Shown here: positions 22,006 to 32,200 of the stretch, one piece after another
How positions within the stretch are numbered: position 1 is the stretch's first letter
Layout of the letters: every line of letters starts with the position of its first letter
Assembly: GCA_015680685.1 (NCBI GenBank)
Contig: MNCI01021037.1
Coordinates: 1-42,413, forward strand
Direction of reading: 5' to 3'
DNA: 42,413 nucleotides
From: Gnetum montanum
Taxonomy: Eukaryota > Streptophyta > Gnetopsida > Gnetales > Gnetaceae
Made by a program: the position numbers and the translations under genes
Notes under the pieces: generated by a model
Databases searched by the model: none
Told to the model about the DNA's origin: nothing
Seen by the model: the letters and a program-made list of their open reading frames with translations, nothing else

Positions 22006-23176
22006 TGTGAGGATCATTGAACTTAGAAGGGGAGGATGAATAAGTTCCCCAAATTAAGAATTATGTATATAGCAAAGCACATATTAAAACTAACATGGTT
22101 TTACAACTTGGGTAGTCCACACTCACAAGGTAATTCACAAGCATACCTCTAAACTTTGTTGCTTTTAATTATGGTTTGAAGGGCACCACACCCTATACAA
22201 GCTCTAAGCTCTCTCTAGAGTGGTTCAACACTACGAATCCACTCAACCTTGAAAGGTCTTGACAAACTTAGAATGTGGTTCTCAGGATTGAACAACCTTT
22301 ACAACTTGAGCTTTGCTTCTGAGTATTGTGGCATTACACCAACATTTAGTTTCATAGGATCTTGAAAATCTCAAGCAAGATGCCTTCTCGCAAGAAGCGC
22401 ATCAACCTTGTAGGGCAACAATAGAGAATAACAATCATAAGGAAAGAATGCAACTAATTTTGTTGATCATTGCACTTTGAGGTACAGCTCACTTTTGACC
22501 AATTACAACATACAAAATATTGTACAATGAGGAAAAATAATTATTACGATGATATTACACCATGCTTGCACATTTCCCAATGAGAATGAAGTCTTCTTAT
22601 AGCCAAGATGTTTCTAAAATCACCTCAAAATTCATGCAACGACTAATTAAAGATCACTGGAGATGTCTTCTTCAAGACTAAGACATCTTTCTACAATGGA
22701 CCTTCATTCTAGAAATACACCTTCTTCAAGACTAAGATGTTTGTCTGCATCAGACCTTCATTATGCAAAGACATCTTCTTCCCATGAAAGAAATGTTTTT
22801 GTTCAGAAAGATGTCTGCTATTTTCTAGAGACATCTTCTCCTATGCTACCTTCAATTCTACCAAGACATCTTCTTTTCCTTGGAGATGTTTTCACTTGAT
22901 GATAGACATCTATTATTTCTACAAGACATCTTCTCTAAAATTAATTTTTCAATGCTAAGGCTTTTCTCTAAGCTTTGAAGTCTTTATACCTTGTCCATGC
23001 CTTCTTGTCATAATCTAAGTCCTCCAGATATAACAACCACACAAACACACAAAAATCCTTGTTCTTCATTTTTCTTAACATTTTGACATACCAAAAGATC
23101 AATAGTGTGCATTGAAGAAAGAACATTGGTGACAATCATTCTTGCCATTACTCGATGTTTAGGCTAGATGTTCACA
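22006..23176 (-). repeat. Solo LTR, about 1.17 kb
   Basis: The segment interrupts a minus-strand reading frame. On the minus strand it starts TGTGAACATC and ends GATCCTCACA (TG/CA ends with TGTGA..TCACA inverted repeat). AAGTG stands at 21998-22002 and 23177-23181, a likely target duplication, with three extra bases (gta) between it and the left end. A minus-strand tataag box precedes the U5-like half, and the last 40 bases carry the C-rich ttcatcctcccc tract common at plant LTR ends. No internal region is left, so it arose by LTR-LTR recombination. Superfamily not settled. Confidence 0.55.
22667..22945 (-). repeat. 54-bp tandem repeat with AAGACATCTT motifs
   Basis: Two exact-length 54-base units start with cttcttcaag at 22721 and 22667, and a third, diverged one starts at 22775. 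About ten copies of agatgtct or agacatct occur in 280 bases, in both orientations. They lie in the putative U3 of the solo LTR. An open frame across it (22663-22899, plus) is a by-product of the repeat. Confidence 0.7.
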
Positions 23177-23181
23177 AAGTG

Positions 23182-23950
23182 TCAACCTTGTGCCTGAAGA
23201 TGCCTAGAGTTAGTCTCTTCAATTAACTGATGGAAGAGATCATACTTATTCATAGTGCTTGTCTTCAATATGAAGATATCATCCCCCCTGGCTAGAAGTC
23301 CAAACCACTCCTATAACCTGGCCTCCATGACCTTGACCCTTGCCTTCTTAATGGAAGACACCAAGTAGTGTTTTAGAGGATTGACATTTGTCAGGTATGG
23401 TTTAAGGTTTCAATAGAATTTTAGGACCTCCTCCTGATTGAACCAATCAATGGAGGGCCAAATGAAAGCCCCATATCTCATTGCTTTGAGTGGTTGCATC
23501 ACCATCACATCCATGTAGTTCAACCACTCAAAATAATCGACCTTATAATGCCAAGTATTAATTTTTAAGTGTTAACTCATTTGCACTTGTAAAACAAACA
23601 AGATATTTAACATGCTAAAGTTATCAACAGTTTCTTTCCCAAATCCCATGCTTACCTTTACCTACTGCTCAATACTCGATGATTTGGCCATTTATAGTGA
23701 AAACCTACTCACTAATGACAAGAGAAATAAGATTAACATCATTCTCTTGATTTGGAAGATTTTGTTAACACTATCAATTTATCTTACCACTCCTAAAAGA
23801 AAATTTTAGTTTCAACGATGAAGGTTGACATGTACATGAAGACACCACTCCTTGTTGTGTTGTGGTTCCTCCTAAGGAGGTGTTGTGGATTTGACAAAAT
23901 AGAGGCCCTAACCATAGAAGATGAAGGTGCTAATTTGCACAACCCATGGG
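23182..23950 (-). pseudogene. Retroelement-type ORF, proximal part
   Basis: The minus strand from about 23550 down reads VDYFEWLNYMDVMVMQPLKA, MRYGAFIWPSIDWFNQEEVL and onward (KFY.NLKPYLTNVNPL, SSIKKARVKVMEA, EWFGLLARGDDIF, YDLFHQLIEETNSRHLQ). The W..Q..V..FY.NL followed by a V..S pattern recalls the putative plant transposon protein family whose members carry V(R/K)EFYANL. From 23560 to about 23950 the frame is more broken. It would join 21460-22002 if the solo LTR were absent. Origin in an LTR element of the Tat/Ogre type is possible but unproven. Confidence 0.45.
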
Positions 23951-24721
23951 TTTTAGATGATAAAGTGTGATTTGATTTTGATGAGGTGGTGGCTTTTATA
24001 GTAAATTTTTCTCCTTACTATTCACCTTTTCATTTTTTCCAATTTAATGATATTGATATCCATCATGAGCTTGATGTGAGTCATAACATTTTAGGTCAAA
24101 TTTCATTGATCCCTTAATATGGATCAATATATAACACATTCAAGTCACTGACATATCAATTTACATCGCAATTGCATTGATAATCCTTGAGACATTTGGG
24201 AAAATTTCAAACATATCTATTTTGATAGATGTAAGCTATATGAAGTGAAATTTTTAATAAAAATGTTGAATTATGTTAAAGCTACATTGTTTAGATGCAA
24301 AATTTGTGACCAAATTTGCTCATGCTCAAATCATATTGACTTGATTGGTACGAGTCAATATAGTCATTATATTTCATATCAATTTAAATCAATTAAATCC
24401 AAATTTATGTTCATAACCTAAGTTCTGTCTTCAATTCTATCAAACCATATCACTAAAATTGATATGCCTCAATTTCTCTTTTAGTGAGACATCGGCCTCT
24501 TAGTGTCTCTCGATATAACCCATTCTAGGATTGCTAAGTTTCTATCCTTAATGTTTATAGATATCGATAGCTTGATATCCATTGGTAAAGTCTATTATCC
24601 TAATTACCCTAGGTCATGAGATGTGATATTATTTGATATTATGATAATTTTACTTTCTTAATAATGTACATAATTTTATTTATTTTTTACTCTTTGTAAT
24701 AAATTCTTATTATTTTGATAG
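23951..24721. other. Noncoding AT-rich stretch
   Basis: No domain seen. Holds several ttgatatc, gatatcgatag and aattgatatg motifs like those at 20760-21060, so it may be the other flank of the same element. The five bases before E2 (24717-24721, gatag) are its candidate target site. Confidence 0.35.
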
Positions 24722-25584
24722 TGATGAATCATTATTGTTGGGACAAGTCGACAAGATGTTGTCAATGTGACTACATTGACAAGATCTGATCGATGTGATC
24801 TTGTCGATGCAAGGTTTGTCCTGTTGACATGTAGTCATTGATAAGGCACCCTATTTTTTCCTATAAATGTATTCCTACCTTCTACATTTATGGCAATCTT
24901 TCCATCGTTGTAGAGAAGCACTTATAGTTTTTCCTTCCAATAGTTAGAATACTTTCTAAGTGTTTGTAGTAGGAGTAAAAGAGTGTACTAATCTTTATTC
25001 AAGTACTAATATACCTAATCATCTTAGTGTGAATGGTAATAAAGATGGGCTTCCTTGATCAAACCTTGTAGCACTTGGAATAATGTTTTTTCTATGAATT
25101 TACTATTCATGTAATTTACTTTAATTTTTTTTATGTAATTAATATTGATTTAATAGCAAACATAAGTACGATCACTTCAAGCATACGTTTAATGCTTGGT
25201 AATCCTAGTAGTGCTTAACTCTTGGTAACCCACTGGTACTATTATGTGTTTAATATGTGTATGGAAAGTGGGAACAAATGCTTATGTTAGGATTAATTAA
25301 GTGTTAGTTAGTTTTTAAATTAAATAAGCATTCAATTACTTAATTCTTATTCTTAGGTAACTTAATTCATAAAAGATATAATGATAAAAATCATATGTCT
25401 CACTTACACTTAACCATACGCTTGCACTTCACAAGTGGAACTAGGAAGAAAATGATTGCAACGGTTAGATTCACCTCCTAGAACCAATGTACTTAGAAAC
25501 CAAAAGGCTTCATAATTTGATGATATCACTTAGTAGACATTAGTGATTTGTATGGTTGGGTGTAGGTGTACTTGCCTCTCATCA
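24722..25584 (+). repeat. 5' LTR of E2
   Basis: TGATGAATC at the start and CTCTCATCA at the end. TATA box tataaat at 24862-24868. Homologous in opposite orientation to the E3 LTRs (shared gtagtaggagt, ataaagatg, cttggtaatcc..agtgct, cataagca blocks), so E2 and E3 are related families. Confidence 0.8.
24748..24807 (+). repeat. Double hairpin at the start of the E2 LTR
   Basis: Outer arms tcgacaagat (24748-24757) and atcttgtcga (24798-24807) are perfect complements. Between them sits a second perfect hairpin, ttgtcaatgt (24759-24768), loop gact, acattgacaa (24773-24782). Lies 26-85 bases into U3. Confidence 0.8.
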
Positions 25585-25585
25585 T

Positions 25586-25603
25586 TGGTGTTGTTGTCAA
25601 GGA
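25586..25603 (+). other. Primer-binding site of E2, Asp-type
   Basis: TGGTGTTGTTGTCAAGGA lies one base after the LTR. Compared with the Athila-type site TGGCGCCGTTGCCGGGGA, every difference is C-to-T or G-to-A. Confidence 0.7.
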
Positions 25604-25735
25604 CTTTAATTAGCTATGTGTGCTATCTACAACTTAGTGAAAATTATTTAACATTATTGGAATGAACCTTAAAGTTGTAATCATTCTCAATAATAATAAT
25701 AATAATAGTACACTATTATTTTCATCCAATCTAAA

Positions 25736-28100
25736 ATGTCTTCTCCTAATAGGGATGATTCTCCACAAAAGCTTGAGCATACATCCAATCAGCAAAGAAA
25801 TGAATGATCAAATCAACAAGTGCCTCAGTAATGTAGAATGATGTATACTCATCCCAATGAGTATGTGCCAAAATTCACCTTCATTCTACATTAGAATGGA
25901 TAGCTGCAGTGGAGGAACATGGAGGGTAACATTGTGTTGTTGCCTGATTGATTAGTTCCTGCAATGTTACACTAAACTCTTATGAGGTTGCGCATCTAGG
26001 GGCTCCATGCTAAATACATTGTGTAAGACCACAACTCCAAGAATTACCATCCCACTGAGGCACAATGTAAAAGAAATCGGCAACAGGAGAGGCACTATAA
26101 AGTTTCAAAGGGGAAATGATTCAATAACCAATTGTTCTTGCTAGGTCAAAAAGATAGTGAGGATCCCTTCTCTATGAGTTCTCAATTCACTGAATCTCCT
26201 TCCCTTAGTTTTGATGAAGGGGGCTTGAACCATAACTTAAGTCCATTGTAAAAAATCCTCATTCAAGTAATAATGGGTTCCATGATCATGAAGGATCGAA
26301 AGATGGGATTCATGGTAGGGACAAGGATAGACATCATGATGATGATCATGGTCATGACTGTAGAAGAGGTGGTAGGCACTGTGGTGGTCCTAGCCCTTCT
26401 TCCTCTTCTCCTTCATCATCATCTTCTTCCTTCTATAATTTTGATTGAAGCCACATAGGACATGACCATGATGGAGGTGATCAACGAGATAGAGATGATT
26501 GTAGGGTTCATCAAACCAATCAAGATCAGGGATGTGGGTAATCAAGAGAGGCCTATCATCATAAGAGAAGGGGAAGCAAAGGACATCATGGTCATCATAG
26601 AGGCTATGACCATGATGAGCCTTTTCTTACAACTCAAAACATGCCAAACATCATAGAGGCAATGAAAATACCAATGAGGCATGTGAAAGATTGTAGAATC
26701 AAGTGATTGGATATGAACAATATCCCTCTTTTCGAAGGGGGATACAACTTAGATATGCAAAATCATCTCAAGCCTTTCACAATGCCTATGCCTTACAAAA
26801 CGTGGAGAATGAATGGTAGAAATTAAAGTTGTTCCCAAGGACACTCCTAAAAGAAGCTGAAAGTTGGTACCAATCCTTAAAGCCAAAATTGATTTGTAGA
26901 TGGAGTACGATGCTTAAGATCTTCAACAAAAGGTATCAAACATACTCCCATGTGTCTAACTTGAGAAAGCAGATCCAAGGTTGGAAATATGAAACACATG
27001 AACCCTTGCACATAGACATGGGTAGGTACTATTCTATTTTGCACTGATGTCCTGGTCATGGTTATTTCAAAGGGAGTAGCTCCACCATATCATATATGGG
27101 CTCCAAATAGAAGTGAGAAGAACTCTTGGGGTCTATGCCCAAGGGAGGCTTTTAGAAGTAAGGGGTCATCAGATCCAAAGGTCAATAGAGTAGGTTGTCA
27201 AAGAGGAAGGAGAGTTGAGAAAATAGGAAAGTACATAGGAGTACAACTAGGATCCTTCTATTAGAAAAAGGACAATCTAGTTTTGTGACAATGAGAAGGA
27301 GGCACCACTTAATGAGGTGGTGCAGCAAAATCCCTTACCAATTTAACAATCTATTTTTGAAACTTTGGCCAAGGTAGATAAAATAGGGGATTATTTGAAT
27401 GAAAAGTTCCAAATTGCCATGAAAATATTAGAGGAATCCAAAGAGCAAAGTAGTGATTGTGATTATAGGAGAAGGGAAGAAGTTGAACATGCCCACAAAA
27501 GGGATAAGGGCAAGGCTACTATAGTAGAGGAGGTTATGGAGACCAAAATAAGTGATGATGGTGGGTGTGACATCTGCCAATATGAACATCTGAAGGGATG
27601 TTGCCTCATTGTGTCACACTTGCAGGATTCTAGGGTGTACACTCTAAATCCTAGATTAGCAGGAAGGTAAGCACCTAAAAGGTTGCCTTATCCTCAAGAA
27701 AACCTTAGGCAGTTTCACCAACAATAAGCCTATTGTCCAAGTGGACCTCCACCACAACCTTATGAGTAGTACCATCAATGGCAACATCCACAATCATGGG
27801 GGATGCCATCACTAAGGTAGTAGTATCCATACTGTCAACCTAATCCATATGGGTACTATGTTCAGGAGCCCATTTCTTTGCATGAATTTGCTAGTCATGC
27901 TTCATTCTGGCATCACTACTACCCCCTTGAATACTATAGAGCCTAATATCCAAGACAGGAATCCTCATTTTTCATTGCCCTCCTCATCCTTCTACACACG
28001 TCCCTACACTCTTAACTCAATTCCCACCTACTTCATTAATGCAAGGTGAAATTCCAACACAACCATAGCAACATAACACTACCAGGGTTGTTAACTTACA
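25736..28100 (+). pseudogene. gag: E2 gag
   Basis: ATG at 25736 starts MSSPNRDDSPQKLEHTS, followed by a stop and HPNEYVPKFTFIL, shared with E3. Then an Asp/His/Arg-rich tract (DKDRHHDDDHGHDCRRG, about 26310-26365) and a poly-Ser tract (about 26390-26440). The capsid core lies at 26829-27047 (LKEAESWYQSLKPKLICRWS and KIFNKRYQTYSHVSNLRKQI), a coiled-coil-like region at 27360-27440, and the C-x2-C-x3-H-x4-C knuckle CDICQYEHLKGCC at 27566-27604. A Pro/Gln/His/Tyr-rich stretch follows. Gag would build the particle and bind RNA. An (aat)n microsatellite (about 25690-25708) precedes the start. Several stops and shifts break it. Confidence 0.75.
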
Positions 28101-28229
28101 ATTAGCTCCTCAGCTGAGTGGTTTGGGAACCAAATCCCAAAAAGACCATTCTTTTGAATGAAAAGTCCAACAAATTATTCATAGACATATGTGGCTAATA
28201 TCCTTTCTTCTCCCTCATCCTCTACATCC

Positions 28230-28661
28230 ATACCATTTGAGTCCCCTTCAAACCAAATGTCTCCCAAAGTGCATCTCGTCATGTTGAACCATGTAGTAAT
28301 TGATTAGATAAAGGTTGGTCATCTTCCTAGGAAAAGATCTAATCCTATAAGTCCCTTAGTCTATTTGCAAATCATCAAGAATGAGCCATGCAAGGCTCTT
28401 TTGGATTTAAGTTTTGGTGTAAATTTGATTTTTCATGAGATGTACAAAGCCTAGAGCCTACCTCCACTAAAGAAGAGCAACATTCGTCTTGAGTTGGTAG
28501 ATTAGTCCATCACTATTTCCTTGGGATTGGTGCAGGACATTGTGACCATCATCTATGGGAGGTCCTATACCACTGACTTCCTGCTGATCTGTGTTGATAA
28601 TGGTAAGGGGAACTTTCCAATCATCATGTGAAGGGCTTGGTTAAGCATCATTAATGCATGG
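28230..28661 (+). pseudogene. pro: E2 protease, first part
   Basis: Retropepsin-like text: KALLDLSFGVNLIF near 28396-28430, where the catalytic Asp (28404-28406) remains but the family's D-S/T-G has become D-L-S. Then DIVTIIYGRSY and NFPIIM.RAWLSIINA. The frame is cut at 28661 by E3 and resumes at 35757 with LGIKHLSLEKFKENAFGEIE. CATGG is present on both sides of E3. Confidence 0.75.
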
Positions 28662-29440
28662 TGATGAGTGCCAAGGTACCCCTACACTCAACCATACGAA
28701 TACAAGCATTTCACGCGTGATCCGGTCGAACTCCAAGGACTAAGTGCTTATGCGCCTTAATGGAACACTTAAGGTTAATCAATCACTGTCTTCCCAAACT
28801 TACTTGTATTGTCACAGTTGTATGGTTAAGTAAGCTTGAGGTATATGATTTTTATAGCTTTTATCTTTTTAATGTCTTATGCTAATAGGGGAAGGTAAAG
28901 AGTACTAAGTGACTAACTTTCATTAACTATTCACTAACTACGTTCTAATTGTTCCTAACACTAGTATCCATTCCCACTTGTTGCATACATCCTGAACCAA
29001 TGCAACACTGCTGGGATTACCAAATGCTAATCATTACTGGATTACCAAGTGCTACACACATGCTCAAAGTGGTCGTACTGAGTGTACTTAACTAGGAGAG
29101 TCAAGGGTTGAGAGAGATTAATTAACTAGGAAAGCATTTAAACATTCAACAATAATTAATTACTATTTATCTTAGTCCATATGCTGCAAGGTTTATCAGA
29201 AAGTTCATCTTTATTTCCGTACATAAATGTGTGCTTAGGTACAATTTTCTTGAATAAAGATCCGTTCACTTTAAGACTCCTACTGCAGGCACATAGAAAT
29301 TATTCTAACTTTGGAATGGTAAAAATGCAAGAGTTTAGCTAAGGGTCTAAGTCTAAGTGCCCAAAACAAGGAAAGCTGCCTCTTATTTATAGATAATAAG
29401 ATGGGACGTGATATCGTGTACTCAATATCGCAGCTCATCA
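28662..29440 (-). repeat. 3' LTR of E3
   Basis: 779 bases. Minus-strand TATA box tataaataa at 29383-29391. Its outer U3 end carries only a reduced, imperfect palindrome (gatatcgtgtac..aatatc) where the other LTR has a long one. Confidence 0.95.
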
Positions 29441-29450
29441 TACCCCCATG
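29441..29450 (-). other. Polypurine tract of E3
   Basis: Minus strand catgggggta directly abuts the LTR, the usual position of the plus-strand primer. Confidence 0.7.
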
Positions 29451-31454
29451 ACTGAATGAAAACTCATCCTCAAGTTTCTTACAATATATTGGGAAGGTAT
29501 GGGATTATTGACTTGAATGATACTAATGGTGAATGGGGTGACATGTGAACAGATCATCATTACAATACATAACAATATTAGTGTTCATGACAACAAGAGT
29601 GAACACTATACACATTTGACATCCAGCCTTATTTGGCAGTTGAGAGAGAAGAGAGAGAAAAGAAGAAGATGTGTTGCTGCTGATGCCAAAATTTCACCTT
29701 CCGTTGTCCATCCATAACCGCACCATCAATCTTGTTCCTTTACATGACTATTCCAACACCAGTCCATCCTAAGTGTTTCCTCTAGCACCAGTCCATTGTT
29801 GTATGATTTCCATCTGCACACACAACACAATCTCATATTAGCAAGGATAACTAAATCACAATGCAATTGATACCTTGCTTCAGTGTGTAGTCCATTGGCT
29901 GAGTTGTGATATGGATAATATGGATTCTAGAGATATAACACTGGTGACTACCCAAGGTGTAGGGATGAGGAGAAGATTGAAAAAATTGGACCAAGATCCC
30001 CATGACTAAGAGTGAATCTCCAGTAGTGATAGAATGGAAAAATATAAGGGATAAGAAAGATGGAGAAAAAGAAACAATGGCAACACCAATAAAAGGGATG
30101 TCAGAGGTGAAAACAAACAAAATAAATGTTGATTGTGGAAATGTTTAAGGGAAAAAAGTTAACTAATGCACCAAGTAGGAATGCCAGTGGGTCCTCCCCA
30201 AAGCAGGATCATGCCCTTAATGCCTTGACAATCCCACATTCAAAGAGTCTGTAGGCTCTAGAAATGTCATTTGGAAGCAAGAGATAAGGTCTTAACCATA
30301 AGAATTTACCAAAAAGAAAACAATGCATCAACCAAAATATAGACTATCAATACAACCAGCAATGAGGTGGAAAATGGAGGAAGAATGATGAGGAGAAGAG
30401 AATAGAATGGAGTCTCAAGAATAAGGTGGTGTACAGCCCCTTGTGTATGTATGGTTAATGTGACTTAGTAGATCTCATTCCAAATCCAGCCTCAAAAAAT
30501 CCACATCCAGTGACTTCACATTAATACATTTGGCCAATCCATCCACTTGAAGTAACAAGAATGCTTCTGCCAAAGAGTCACGACCATTCCAAGGAAACGA
30601 GAAAAGAAAAAGTAGGAAGTAAGAGAGGGCCTTAGTTAGAGGGAACATATTTGTTTAGTTCCATAACCAGTGCTTATAGCCCATACGGTTATTTTGTCTA
30701 AGGGGTGTGCTTTGAATTCTCACTTCTCTCTTTTCTTTTCTTTTTTTTTTTCTCTCTCTCTTTTTGCGTGAGAACCACACCATGCAAAGACTTATTATTT
30801 TTATTAGCTCAACTTCCCAATAATGGATCAATGTCTGAATGGTAAGGAAAACCCAAGAAGAAAACATTCAAGCACCCAAGAGAATGGCCAGCACAAAGGC
30901 ATCAAATCCCCTTAAAGTCACACCCTTTTCAATCCTTGATTCCTTCCTCAGTTTGAGAAATATCCAATGACCAATTCATTGATAGTTCTATTATTAAGAA
31001 AGGAACTATACATTTCCAAGCCAAGAGAGACCATAGAAATTTATGAATGCATGGATGACATGGACTCATTACCTATTATATCAAAAGAACCATACCTTAG
31101 TATCAACATTACAACTCAAATGTAAAAAACCAAACATTGGCAATCAATAAAATACAATTCAAACAACCATTAGGGGCACTTATTAGGTAACGAACCTAAA
31201 AAAATAAATAAACAAACACACAAAGAAATGAAAGAGTATAAACGATGTTGCAAAAAAAACAAGAAAAGTTAAATAAACTTGTAAAACAAAAACTTAAAAA
31301 GGAATTGAGGGACTCAAATGATTAGCAGAGGTGGCCATCTCCCCCATGACTAAGTTGGAAGGGGGAGATCCAAACTAATAAGCAAGGTCATCCCTTCTCT
31401 GAGGTATTATGTGCATTGACCATTCTAGATTCATGGTAAGGTTTGGTCTATTGT
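29451..31454 (-). other. E3 3' noncoding region
   Basis: About 2 kb without a convincing ORF. The longest frame (29851-30120, 89 codons, hydrophobic) has no counterpart in E2. From about 30200 to 31450 the minus strand is homologous to 38940-40250 of E2 (shared ggtggccat, tgagtcca.atcatccat, ggggatttgatg, cttcctact blocks). A pyrimidine-rich microsatellite lies at about 30715-30765. Athila relatives often have an env-like ORF here. I see none. Confidence 0.7.
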
Positions 31455-32200
31455 ACATTGACTAGTGTTCTCTTATCAGAGTGCTTGTTTGAATTTTTTA
31501 GGGGTTTCCAGCTTCTCCCAATTGATGTTTTTAGGTTAATATTTGAAACTTGGTGATGCTCTTGCTCCAGTGCATCTATGCTCTCGATGTGAGCATGAGT
31601 TATTTCCTCAGTTAGTTCCATGCACATTGGTGAATTTCTCTTTTGATCAACCATCAACCACTGGGTGTCTTCTTGTTGTGTGGTTGCTACATACAAGCAC
31701 TTTTGTATGTCAATTGCTTGTGCACACTGGTTGCTTGCAAGCACTGCGGAACATTCCTGTACGTAATCACACCCTGTATCACTGTATGTGATGCATGGAA
31801 CTTTATTCTTCTCGATCTTCCCAAAAGTGTTTTCCTTAGATATTTCCAAGGAAAAATTACGGATTCCTAGGTGTGCATTTATGGTACTTAGACATGCCCT
31901 TCCCATTATTATTGGGAAGTCCCCTTTATCATTATTTACTTGTATCACTAGGAAATTAGCTGGATATGACCACCCACACATAGTGGTAACGATGTCCTCC
32001 ACCAGTCCCAAGGGGACAATCATGGACTAGTCAGCCAACTCTAAGCGAATATTGCTCTTCTTTAATGTAGGTAGGTTTCAGGCTTTGTACATCTCTTATG
32101 ATATTAAGTTGACTTCAGAACCTGAGTCCAAAAGAGCTTTACATGGCTCATTTCCAGTGACTTGGAGATAGATTAGAGGGCTTCCAAGATCAGAGAATTT
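31455..32200 (-). pseudogene. pro: E3 protease
   Basis: Minus strand from about 32160: KALLDSGSEVNLIS with an intact D-S-G (codons at 32121-32129), then LPTLKKSNIRLELAD, then an open frame of 191 codons from 32023 with VPLGLVEDIVTTMCGWSYPA, NFLVIQVNNDKGDFPIIMGR (flap and the I-I-M-G-R block of retropepsins), AHLGIRNFSLEI and an acidic linker. Retropepsin cuts Gag-Pol. One or two stops upstream of the Met. The frame ends where the RT would begin (NW.KLETPKKFKQAL), followed by the deletion junction at about 31455-31495. Confidence 0.8.

Noticed and set aside
22015-22040. agaaggggagga as a polypurine tract with an LTR starting at TGAATAAG
   Set aside because: No internal region of an element lies upstream. 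The TGTGA/TCACA ends with AAGTG flanks and the C-rich minus-strand end fit a solo LTR better.
22663-22899. 78-codon ORF with repeated residues as a repeat protein
   Set aside because: Its periodicity comes from the 54-bp DNA repeat in the solo LTR.
26273-26656. Met/Ile/Val-rich plus-strand ORFs that look like membrane proteins
   Set aside because: Shifted-frame readings of the Asp/His/Arg-rich gag tract.
29851-30120. Env-like ORF of E3
   Set aside because: Hydrophobic but short, no counterpart in the homologous E2 region and no glycoprotein-like layout.
31543-32030. Three overlapping plus-strand ORFs
   Set aside because: Antisense shadows of the E3 protease frame.
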